DNA of 6,195 nt from a gamma proteobacterium symbiont of Lucinoma myriamae (lineage in GTDB: Bacteria > Pseudomonadota > Gammaproteobacteria > GRL18). This document shows positions 1 through 5,930 of this stretch, piece after piece. The translations under genes and the position numbers were made by a program. The stretch is from assembly GCA_025655635.1 (NCBI GenBank), contig JAHXIM010000168.1:1-6195 (forward strand), read 5' to 3'. Numbering within the stretch: position 1 is the stretch's first letter; each line of letters begins with the position of its first letter. The notes under the pieces are model-generated. The model did no database searches, was not told the DNA's origin, and was given only the letters and a program-made list of their open reading frames with translations.

Positions 1-70
1 ATTAACACGATTAAGAACAATTGCTCATAAACAAATCCGAGAATTAAGGCGTGAACTTCCAGGTCACCTT

Positions 71-937
71 TTATTTGATCACTATCAGAATGTACTGTTC
101 AACACGAAAGCGAGGGAAAACGACACCAACAAAAACAGCAAACATATAAATCAGAAAAACTTTAAGAAAAAATATCGGCCAGCTGACGGCACCACCAAAG
201 AACAGGCTCATAAAAATAACCACTTTAGCGATCGGAAAAATCACCCGGTTGGTCTGCATCAGAGCAAGATAAGACGAATGATACTCAGTCGGTGGTCCAA
301 TAGGAATTTCCTGAGGAGCCAGTACCACATCAAAAGGAGGGCGCATCACTGACCCCAGAAATGACAGCATCGCAGCAGCAACGGCTAAAGGATTGGTAAA
401 TAAGGTCCAGTTCAGAACACTGCCTTGCTGTGCCGCCACAATCTCAGTGATTGACAAAGTCTGATATTGTAAAGCAACCGAAAATACCGCAAGCGCCAGA
501 GGTAGCTCAGCAGTGGTGACTTGTGATAAACCACGGCTGATACCAATAGCCGAATGCGGCGAACCACTTTCTGCAGCACCCAGTGCCATACCCAAAGTAC
601 CGAAAAAGATAAAATACAACGCAAGGATCAAATCCCCGGCAAAGGAAAAGTTAGAGAACATCGGTGAGCCGTATATCACCGGCACAAATAATAACAGGCC
701 GACACCTCCGGTTAATCTGAACACAGGCCCCAGATAAAACATCACACCATGGGTAATAGAACTGCGCAGACCATAATTTTTAATCAGATCCAAATAATAC
801 TGATAAATAGGAATACCATGGCGGCGCCCTACCCTGGCAGCAATTTTGGCCCCGAATGCATTCATTATCAAACCGAAGTTGATGACAATAAACAAGGTTA
901 ATAGCGCATAAGGTATCTGTATACATTCAAACTGCAT
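71..937 (-). CDS. NuoH-like (respiratory complex I subunit 1 family) membrane subunit of a modular group 4 hydrogenase/complex I-like enzyme
   Basis: 288-residue polytopic membrane protein of the NuoH/HyfC/MbhM family, which anchors the peripheral redox arm and couples electron transfer to ion pumping. Family signatures visible: the first cytoplasmic loop ARVGRRHGIPIYQYYLDLIK (residues 34-53), ESGSPHSAIG (123-132) with a following acidic residue E144, and the loop RPPFDVVLAPQEIPIGPPTE (199-218), which matches the PFD...A.QE...GP..EY pattern of NuoH relatives. A basic stretch FPRFRVEQ (274-281) near the end is also typical. The APQE-type loop looks closer to the Mbh/Mbx/Ech type than to canonical NuoH. 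The ATG lies 15 nt after the upstream gene's stop, and no strong Shine-Dalgarno is visible, so translational coupling is likely. The end (YILIVIK) comes soon after the basic stretch, so the protein is slightly short against the roughly 300-320 residues usual for the family. Family assignment is secure; the particular enzyme is inferred. Confidence 0.88.
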   Translation of the reverse strand: MQFECIQIPYALLTLFIVINFGLIMNAFGAKIAARVGRRHGIPIYQYYLDLIKNYGLRSSITHGVMFYLGPVFRLTGGVGLLLFVPVIYGSPMFSNFSFAGDLILALYFIFFGTLGMALGAAESGSPHSAIGISRGLSQVTTAELPLALAVFSVALQYQTLSITEIVAAQQGSVLNWTLFTNPLAVAAAMLSFLGSVMRPPFDVVLAPQEIPIGPPTEYHSSYLALMQTNRVIFPIAKVVIFMSLFFGGAVSWPIFFLKVFLIYMFAVFVGVVFPRFRVEQYILIVIK

Positions 938-952
938 CTTTTATTACCATAG

Positions 953-2896
953 CTAAAACTCCATTTTGAAAAGATAAACAATAACGACAAAAGCCAGCAA
1001 CTGAATGGCATAAGTTTGTCCATTACCCGTGTAAAAGCGACGACCCAGATCAGCCACAGTATGCAGAAATTCGGTCACACTCTCCCAGAAACGCGTTACA
1101 AAGGGCTGTATCAAAAAGCCCAGTGCTTTACGATAAGGGGCAAAGAAGTTCCAGGCAAAAAGCGTGGCAAAAATCACCGCTACAACAATCATAATTGACA
1201 CAGGACTCCAGTAGCCATAATTACTGGTAATGGTGAAGCCTTCCCAGTTCAGTCCATTATTAACAAAAAATGGATTCAAATAAGCATCAACATGACGTAA
1301 AGCCAGCCCTGGAACGACTGCAAAAATCATCAAAGCGGCAATATAGATCATCTGCGGCAGTAAAATCCAGAAAGGTGCCTCTTTGATCTGACGATGCTCA
1401 TCTTTGAGCTGACCAAGAAATATGGTATGAATCAGACGAAACAGGTAAAGAAAAGCGATTGGCCCTGAAATAAAGATAAGCATCATAGGCAATCTGTATT
1501 CAGATGCCATAATAGCATTGTAGAAAATCCAGCGCCCACCAAAACCAGACAAAGGCGGTACACCTGATACCGCAATAATACCAATCAGCACGGCAATAAA
1601 TGACAAGGGCATCAGTGCAATCAGTCCACCCATTTTATACATTTCACGTGTACCGGTACGTTTTGCAATACCGCCAATAGAGAGGAACAACATTGATTTA
1701 TAAATATAGTGATTAATAACAAACATCAACGCCATTAACCAGCCCAGTTGATTCATTAATGCCAGACCAAATAAGGCATAGCCCATTTGACCAATTGAGG
1801 AATAGGCTAACAGGCGTTTAGCATCTTCCTGAAAGACGGCCATTATATTCCCTAAAAATGCTGAAATAGCGCCCATCCAGAGCATAAGATAAGTCAGCTC
1901 AACGCCATAGGGCTGCTGTTTGCCCATATTCATGAGCAATACCATAATACCAAACAGACCTGCTTTTAGAAAGATGCCTGAAACCATAGGAGAAACATCG
2001 GTTTCGGCTTCAGCATGAGCACCGGGAAGCCAGATATGTACACCAATGGCAGCTGTTTTTGTCATAAAACCAATTGCCAGCAACAGGAACACCCAGGGAG
2101 CAACAGGTGCTGCCACCTGACTTAATGACTGCAATGCAAATGGCGCTGTACTCTGTGCCGCCAGGGCAAAACCAGTCAGAATGAGAAAAGCACCTCCAAG
2201 AGAGAATATAATATAGGACAGCGCATGAGGCTGTGAATGTTTGCCCCGGATAATTAAAAAGTAAGAGCCTATAGTGAGAAATTCCCAGGCAGCAAAAAAA
2301 TGAAATGAATCTTTAGCGAGAATCAGCATAATTAAGCCGCTAAACATCAGCATGGCAGAGGGATAAAAACCGATTCTGCGCCCATGAACATGATAACTTG
2401 CCAGCAAAATGATGGCACCACCGAGTAGAAAAATAATAGCAAAGATAAGCTGCAATGGATCATATGCCGGATAAGTAATAACGAAATAAGCCGTCATTCC
2501 GGCAATTGCCAGAGTATTCTTAATCCATGCAGGCAGCCAGTCTAACAATAAAAAGCTTAATGCAAACAATAACGGTAAGGCATGCAGCAGATTACCATAG
2601 CGGGACAGCTCACCCCACAAATAGGCCAGAGACCAGCCGATAAGTGCAGTGGACAGAACGACGACTAATTTATGAGACTGCAGAAACAGCATCTGAGAGT
2701 CCTGTTCACCCTCACCTTTTTCCCCTTTAAGCACATCAGGGGCAGCAAAAAACAAAAACATCACTGATGCCAGCAGGCTGATTAAACCTGCCGCCAGTAT
2801 GGCGATGGAAATTTGTTTCACTTTTATGGCAACAAAGGCTGAACCAATCATTGCAGCAGCAAATAACAGAGTCAGTGCCGGCATTAATTCAATCAT
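953..2896 (-). CDS. Proton-conducting NuoL/NuoM/NuoN-type antiporter subunit (HyfB/MbhH/MnhD-like), with a possible N-terminal DUF4040/MbhD-like segment
   Basis: 647-residue integral membrane protein of the proton-antiporter family (PF00361 type), which forms an ion channel in complex I, Mrp and group 4 hydrogenases. Hallmarks: WEFLTIGSYFLI with the TM5 glutamate E205; the TM7 lysine K280 in FMTKTAAIGVHIWLPGAHAE with H295; K311 in GIFLKAGLFGI; DAKRLLAYSSIGQMGY (358-373); NHYIYKSMLF with K400; and SGVPPLSGFGGRW (444-456). In the last motif an Arg (R455) sits where many relatives have Lys or Glu. The C-terminal RRFYTGNGQTY (619-629) followed by a hydrophobic helix resembles HyfB/HycC tails. Residues about 1-55, with QISIAILAAGLISLL and then FFAAPDV, resemble the DUF4040 segment of MrpA/MbhD; this is an inference. 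The ATG has a strong GAGGAG Shine-Dalgarno and overlaps the restored mnhG stop as ATGA. The following NuoH-like gene is 15 nt downstream. Confidence 0.9.
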   Translation of the reverse strand: MIELMPALTLLFAAAMIGSAFVAIKVKQISIAILAAGLISLLASVMFLFFAAPDVLKGEKGEGEQDSQMLFLQSHKLVVVLSTALIGWSLAYLWGELSRYGNLLHALPLLFALSFLLLDWLPAWIKNTLAIAGMTAYFVITYPAYDPLQLIFAIIFLLGGAIILLASYHVHGRRIGFYPSAMLMFSGLIMLILAKDSFHFFAAWEFLTIGSYFLIIRGKHSQPHALSYIIFSLGGAFLILTGFALAAQSTAPFALQSLSQVAAPVAPWVFLLLAIGFMTKTAAIGVHIWLPGAHAEAETDVSPMVSGIFLKAGLFGIMVLLMNMGKQQPYGVELTYLMLWMGAISAFLGNIMAVFQEDAKRLLAYSSIGQMGYALFGLALMNQLGWLMALMFVINHYIYKSMLFLSIGGIAKRTGTREMYKMGGLIALMPLSFIAVLIGIIAVSGVPPLSGFGGRWIFYNAIMASEYRLPMMLIFISGPIAFLYLFRLIHTIFLGQLKDEHRQIKEAPFWILLPQMIYIAALMIFAVVPGLALRHVDAYLNPFFVNNGLNWEGFTITSNYGYWSPVSIMIVVAVIFATLFAWNFFAPYRKALGFLIQPFVTRFWESVTEFLHTVADLGRRFYTGNGQTYAIQLLAFVVIVYLFKMEF

Positions 2897-3308
2897 GATT
2901 TCTCCTCTATTTCTATGTCAGAAAGCGCTTTTTCAGACGGCTCTTTTTTTTCAGAAGAAAGCTTTTCTGGTTTATCTTCTTCTGATAAAGAATCAGCAAG
3001 TAAATCAACGGTTGTTTGTGATGAGGTCTCAATACCGCGACGATGAGCAGCACGAGCAAGCACTGTGAAGAAAGCGGATTAGTAAAAAGCAGAAACAAAC
3101 CTATCAGCAATAGTTTAAATCCCCATTCAGGATGTAAAAAAGCAGTACCGGCAAGGATTAATATCGTACCCAGTGTTGTGGTCTTGGCACCCGCCTGGAT
3201 ACGATTAAACAGATCGGGCATACGCCATAGTCCCAGACCACCTAATAATAGAAAAGCAGCACCGGCAACCAGCAGCAATCCACCCATCATATCAAGCAGT
3301 GATTCCAT
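2893..3308 (-). CDS. mnhG: MnhG/MrpG-like subunit, carrying a one-base frameshift after the membrane domain
   Basis: Small membrane subunit of the MnhG/PhaG family (PF03334). The conserved core is clear: GLWRMPDLFNRIQAGAKTTTLGT (near residues 26-48, split by family as G.R.PD...R..A..K..TLG), followed by a helix and LFTNPLSS (74-81). From residue 82 the uninterrupted frame reads an atypical tail and stops at 2913-2915. One missing base near 3063/3064 explains this: inserting it gives SSHVLARAAHRRGIE, the expected family continuation. That frame then runs on as a charged, Glu/Lys/Ser-rich tail to a TGA at 2893-2895, overlapping the next gene's ATG as ATGA. The restored protein would have about 138 residues, against 131 as read. 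GAGGGA lies 8 nt before the ATG, and the start overlaps the mnhF stop by one base (TAATG). All predicted helices precede the lesion, so partial function is possible. Whether the lesion is a mutation or a sequence error cannot be told here. Confidence 0.85.
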
Positions 3309-3568
3309 TAAAAGCGTCCCTCAAGATAACGGGCAATAGCAATCACACCGAGAAAAGAAAGCAGCGCATAGACCAGAGCAACATCAAGATAAATACCCCG
3401 TTTTTCAATCAGCGCACTAAGCACAATAAAAGTAATTGAGACTACGGTCAGCACATCAAAAGCAATGACCCGATCAAAGGTGGACGGCCCCTTAATAAAT
3501 CTAAACAATGCGAATAAAAATGCGATGCCTGTCAATATAGCAGCAAGAGCAATCAGTGCTTCAACCAT
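3308..3568 (-). CDS. mnhF: MnhF/MrpF-like Na+/H+ antiporter-type subunit
   Basis: 86-residue protein of three predicted transmembrane helices in the MrpF/PhaF family (PF04066). It shows the conserved loop GPSTFDRVIAFDVL (27-40), with D32 and R33, and the C-terminal signature YLDVALVYALLSFLGVIAIA (60-79) followed by RYLE. Length equals the family norm of about 85-95 residues. It begins inside the end of mnhE (8-nt overlap) with a GAGG Shine-Dalgarno 6 nt before the ATG, and ends by sharing one base with the mnhG start. These overlaps imply translational coupling and roughly matched amounts of the E, F and G subunits. In modular complex I relatives this subunit is part of the membrane ion-translocation module; no redox site is expected and none is seen. 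Confidence 0.92.
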   Translation of the reverse strand: MVEALIALAAILTGIAFLFALFRFIKGPSTFDRVIAFDVLTVVSITFIVLSALIEKRGIYLDVALVYALLSFLGVIAIARYLEGRF

Positions 3569-4082
3569 ACATTACCTCAAGATAAGATTCGAAGCCGGCA
3601 ACAATCTGAGCTGTTGCCTCATCAATATCGGTTGATTCCACGGTAACGCAGTGAACATAAATCCATTCACCTTCAATTTCCATAGTCAGGGTTCCGGGAG
3701 TCAGAGTAATAGAGTTAGCCAGCATGAGTCTACCCATCTTACTTTTGAGTTTGGTACGGACTTTAACGATACCCGGCTTAATTGGCAGTGAGGGTGAGAG
3801 AACAATAGCTGCCAGTCTGAAATTTGCCTTAATCAGTTCTTTAAAGAAGTAAATATAATAGAGTATGCCTGCAGCAAAGGCTTGCGGTGTAGCACGAAAC
3901 TCAGTAAAAAAAGACAGGCCGCTGCAAAATAGAATGGTGATGATCAATGAAACAAGAATACCAATAATAAGACTATCAGCGGCTAATGTTCCATTTAGCA
4001 TTATCCAGAAAAGTAACAGAGTCGCAAACAGCACGGCTCTATCACGCATTTTAGGTTTTAATTCAGTTTTACTAGACAACAA
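3561..4082 (-). CDS. mnhE: MnhE/MrpE-like Na+/H+ antiporter-type subunit, probable TTG start
   Basis: 173-residue protein of the MrpE/PhaE family (PF01899), first gene of the operon. It has two or three hydrophobic helices in residues 16-56 (including LFWIMLNGTLAADSLIIG) and one near 67-83, then a cytoplasmic domain with the family signature RLMLANSITLTPGTLTMEIE (118-137) and a VHCV strand (143-146). Usual family length is about 160 residues. The chosen start is the TTG at 4080-4082, because GGAGAG lies about 5 nt upstream. A second TTG follows immediately. An ATG at codon 11 (4050-4052) begins MRDRAVLF, which resembles ordinary MrpE N-termini, but has no evident Shine-Dalgarno. A sigma70-like promoter lies just upstream, so this gene probably heads the transcript. 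The last codons hold the mnhF ribosome binding site. Confidence 0.9.
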   Translation of the reverse strand: MLSSKTELKPKMRDRAVLFATLLLFWIMLNGTLAADSLIIGILVSLIITILFCSGLSFFTEFRATPQAFAAGILYYIYFFKELIKANFRLAAIVLSPSLPIKPGIVKVRTKLKSKMGRLMLANSITLTPGTLTMEIEGEWIYVHCVTVESTDIDEATAQIVAGFESYLEVMYG

Positions 4083-4107
4083 CGACTCTCCATATCAGAC
4101 CAATTAA

Positions 4108-4136
4108 ACTATAGTGAATTTTTTAAGACAGGACAA
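4108..4136 (-). promoter_or_regulatory. Candidate sigma70 promoter for the mnhE-to-nuoH-like operon
   Basis: Read on the minus strand, TTGTCC (-35, plus-strand 4131-4136) and TATAGT (-10, plus-strand 4108-4113) are separated by exactly 17 bp. The -10 matches the consensus at five of six bases and the -35 at four of six. Initiation would fall near 4101, giving a leader of about 19 nt that holds GGAGAG and the TTG start of mnhE. This is the best promoter match in the gap between the transpeptidase and the operon. It rests on sequence only. Confidence 0.55.
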
Positions 4137-4152
4137 ACAGAAATTGGAGGCG

Positions 4153-4200
4153 ACATTGTAAAATCATCCCCTGAGTAAAAAGATTATAATTTTACAATGT
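4153..4200. repeat. Perfect 12-bp inverted repeat with a 24-bp spacer upstream of the mnhE operon
   Basis: ACATTGTAAAAT (4153-4164) is repeated inverted as ATTTTACAATGT (4189-4200). The right arm belongs to a cluster of three TTACAA hexamers at 4192, 4200 and 4211, and the left arm holds the inverted form, TTGTAA, at 4156. The repeat lies about 17 bp upstream of the -35 element of the operon promoter. It has no GC-rich stem and no U-run, so a paired operator or DNA-binding site suits it better than an intrinsic terminator. The binding protein, if any, is unknown. The rest of the 4083-4253 gap holds no gene. Confidence 0.5.
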
Positions 4201-4253
4201 TACAAGTTTATTACAACCTAATTCAATTTTCTATCTTACTTATTTGAGCTGTT

Positions 4254-4751
4254 CTATGGTCTGTTATTGGGCATAGCGAATTGGAATGGCTGCATTAAAC
4301 CTTCGATAATTTTTTCATCCCGCTTATAGATATCTTTAAAGAAAAGCACTTCACCATTCTCATTTAAATACGCCGTAAAATAAAGCAATAATACCGGCAC
4401 TGATTGAGGTAAATTAACATTTTGCAGCTTACCAGAATCTAATATTTCTTTAAAACTATCTTGATTCCATTGTTTACTGTCTTTTAATAAGAGCTCAACT
4501 AATTCAAAAGGGTTTTCAATACGTATGCAGCCTGAGCTAAAAGCCCGCTCTGCCTTTTTAAATTTAGACTGACTATGGGTATCATGCAGATAAACCATAT
4601 GTTTATTAGGGAACATAAATTTAACTCGTCCCAAAGCATTAGAAGGGCCGGGTTCCTGTCGAATCATATAAGGAAAACCTTTTGCTGATATTGAAGACCA
4701 GTTCACATTATCAGGATTGATAATTTTTCCTTTAAAATCAAGCACACTCAT
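4254..4751 (-). CDS. C-terminal fragment of the L,D-transpeptidase: catalytic part of the YkuD domain
   Basis: 165-codon stretch in the same frame as the middle fragment, separated from it by the TAA at 4782-4784 and ten sense codons (KNRDYLKQKN). It holds FPYMIRQEPGPSNALGRVKF (26-45), the histidine-containing VYLHDTHS (53-60) with H56, and SSGCIRIENP (72-81), whose C75 is the expected catalytic nucleophile. This is the most conserved part of LdtD-type enzymes. The ATG used here is an internal Met of the intact family (the NMSVLD position). No Shine-Dalgarno precedes it, so independent translation is doubtful. Confidence 0.75.
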   Translation of the reverse strand: MSVLDFKGKIINPDNVNWSSISAKGFPYMIRQEPGPSNALGRVKFMFPNKHMVYLHDTHSQSKFKKAERAFSSGCIRIENPFELVELLLKDSKQWNQDSFKEILDSGKLQNVNLPQSVPVLLLYFTAYLNENGEVLFFKDIYKRDEKIIEGLMQPFQFAMPNNRP

Positions 4752-4781
4752 ATTTTTCTGTTTCAGATAATCACGATTTTT

Positions 4782-5669
4782 TTAAATTTTTGGTAAGACA
4801 TCTTTACGCAAAATTGTTGGCGACACCGTCCAGGTCGGATTAAAAACCAGATATTTTATATCATCTCTAAAGACTGGTGTTTTTCGATATTCTTTACCCA
4901 CCTGAGCACGTGATTTCCAAACCAGTTTATTATCTTTAACATAATAAACTTTAAAACCAGCAATATTAACTAAAACAAATTCTTCATCCAGATTCTGTTT
5001 AACCCACCGAATACGTTCAAGATTTGCTCGAATTTGATCAATGCGCTGTGCCACTGGAATGTTCATCGCTTCCAGTGTTCCCTTTCCTATAACACCATCT
5101 ACTTCCAGATTATGACGTTGTTGAAAATGTTTAATACCTGCTTCAGTAGATTCATCATAAATATGAGCCTCTGGGTCAATAGTCTCTTTTTCAAGATCAC
5201 CAGTGGCGTATAAACGCGCTTTAATTTGCGCAATTCTGGTGTCTGTCATTCCTGGCTTTATAGTTGTACCCGATGGCACAGACTGCCAACCACCAGCCTG
5301 TTGTATTTGACGGTACTGAGCTAAAGCCTTAATTAATCCCTGATAAAAAGGCCCTAAATTAATATTCTGTTTAAGAAACTTCTTTAATCTGTTGTCTGAT
5401 TGCAGTATATAATTAATTTTGGCTACTGGATCTTTACTTAAAAAATCACGCCTTAAATTCCAGTCTGCATCAAGATTACCAGGAAAAACTTTACCAAAAA
5501 TCAAATGATAGCCTAACCGAAGTAAGGCATCCGTTAATAAAATATCCAATTGAGCATCACGTACATCTGACTGTTTTAATCCCTTTTTTAGACGAGAATT
5601 TAATTCAGCTAAATGATAATCATCTGGAACAAGTCCTTGTTGATAACTCTCATTGATTGCTTTTAGCAA
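4782..5669 (-). CDS. Middle fragment of the L,D-transpeptidase: scaffold, peptidoglycan-binding domain and first half of the YkuD domain
   Basis: 295-codon open stretch. Residues about 1-135 are the helical scaffold, including GLVPDDYHL and DILLTDALLRLGYHLIFGKV. Residues about 145-205 form a peptidoglycan-binding domain (PF01471 type), with IKHFQQRHNLEVDGVIGKGT. The YkuD domain begins near 231 with FVLVNIAGFKVYYV and runs to NPTWTVSPTILRKDVLPKI, where TAA stops it. The first ATG here is simply the first Met after the frameshift: reading in this frame is open upstream to the seven-A run (SLVETL precedes it), so it is not a true gene start. Without the C-terminal piece it lacks the catalytic Cys. 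Confidence 0.72.
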   Translation of the reverse strand: MLKAINESYQQGLVPDDYHLAELNSRLKKGLKQSDVRDAQLDILLTDALLRLGYHLIFGKVFPGNLDADWNLRRDFLSKDPVAKINYILQSDNRLKKFLKQNINLGPFYQGLIKALAQYRQIQQAGGWQSVPSGTTIKPGMTDTRIAQIKARLYATGDLEKETIDPEAHIYDESTEAGIKHFQQRHNLEVDGVIGKGTLEAMNIPVAQRIDQIRANLERIRWVKQNLDEEFVLVNIAGFKVYYVKDNKLVWKSRAQVGKEYRKTPVFRDDIKYLVFNPTWTVSPTILRKDVLPKI

Positions 5670-5673
5670 AGTT

Positions 5674-5916
5674 TCAACTAATGATTTTTTTCCACAGAAA
5701 TTTATACTGATTATATTGATAGGTATTTCTTATAAAATCAGCCGAAGCAATTTCACTCTGACCAATCATTAATTTATTATTTTCTGTACTTTGTAATTGT
5801 TGCTCAAGAATATTTTGCTGCGCAGCATTAACACTACTTTGCAATAGAATCAAGGCAAACAAAAGTACTGCAAAGCATTTCAAAAAAAATTGGTTTATTA
5901 GTCTCATTTTTCTCAT
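5674..5916 (-). CDS. N-terminal fragment of the L,D-transpeptidase: signal peptide and start of the scaffold domain
   Basis: 80-residue piece. It has a basic N-terminus, a hydrophobic core (about residues 16-26, CFAVLLFALIL) and a likely signal peptidase I site after SVNA (residues 28-31), so the mature enzyme would be periplasmic. It reads on through RNTYQYNQYKFLWKK, typical of the family's start, and then leaves frame at the seven-A run, stopping at 5674-5676. The ATG at 5914-5916 has no good Shine-Dalgarno. The in-frame ATG at 5905-5907 has a weak GAG about 5 nt upstream and is an equally good start. On its own this piece would be a secreted stub with no activity. Confidence 0.7.
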   Translation of the reverse strand: MRKMRLINQFFLKCFAVLLFALILLQSSVNAAQQNILEQQLQSTENNKLMIGQSEIASADFIRNTYQYNQYKFLWKKIIS

Positions 5917-5930
5917 TCATTTTAGGGGTT

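Larger units (their letters stand above)
4254..5916 (-). pseudogene. YcbB/LdtD-type L,D-transpeptidase, interrupted by one frameshift and one in-frame stop
   Basis: One gene in three pieces. With the lesions repaired it encodes about 553 residues, close to the YcbB/LdtD family (E. coli LdtD is about 615). Such enzymes are periplasmic and make 3-3 cross-links in peptidoglycan through a catalytic Cys. Order of parts: signal peptide; alpha-helical scaffold; peptidoglycan-binding domain; YkuD catalytic domain ending in SSGCIRIENP. Lesion 1: a run of seven A (5685-5691, coding strand). Dropping one A joins FLWKK to SLVETLLKAINE in one frame. Lesion 2: an in-frame TAA at 4782-4784 beside another seven-A run, after which the same frame continues with KNRDYLKQKN. 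Everything else looks conserved, so the gene is either recently broken or intact with homopolymer errors. It lies 171 bp upstream of the operon on the same strand, and no functional link is evident. No clear terminator follows it. Confidence 0.88.

Noticed and set aside
412..624. 70-codon minus-strand open frame inside the NuoH-like gene
   Set aside because: It is an alternative frame of a strongly conserved coding region, with no ribosome binding site and a low-complexity, Arg/Leu-rich product.
513..737. Plus-strand open frame of 74 codons
   Set aside because: It is antisense to the NuoH-like gene, and its Pro/Lys/Asn-rich product mirrors membrane helices on the other strand.
2799..3339. 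Two overlapping plus-strand open frames across mnhG
   Set aside because: Both are antisense to mnhG and the start of the antiporter gene, have no ribosome binding site and resemble no family.
71..4082. A plain Mrp-type Na+/H+ antiporter operon
   Set aside because: A NuoH-like subunit is present, and MnhB and MnhC are absent between mnhG and the antiporter gene.
3865..4107. Plus-strand open frame of 80 codons antisense to mnhE
   Set aside because: The opposite strand carries a clear MrpE protein with promoter and Shine-Dalgarno; this frame has neither.
4153..4200. Inverted repeat as an intrinsic terminator of the transpeptidase gene
   Set aside because: The stem is almost all A/T, the loop is 24 nt, and no U-run follows the stem.
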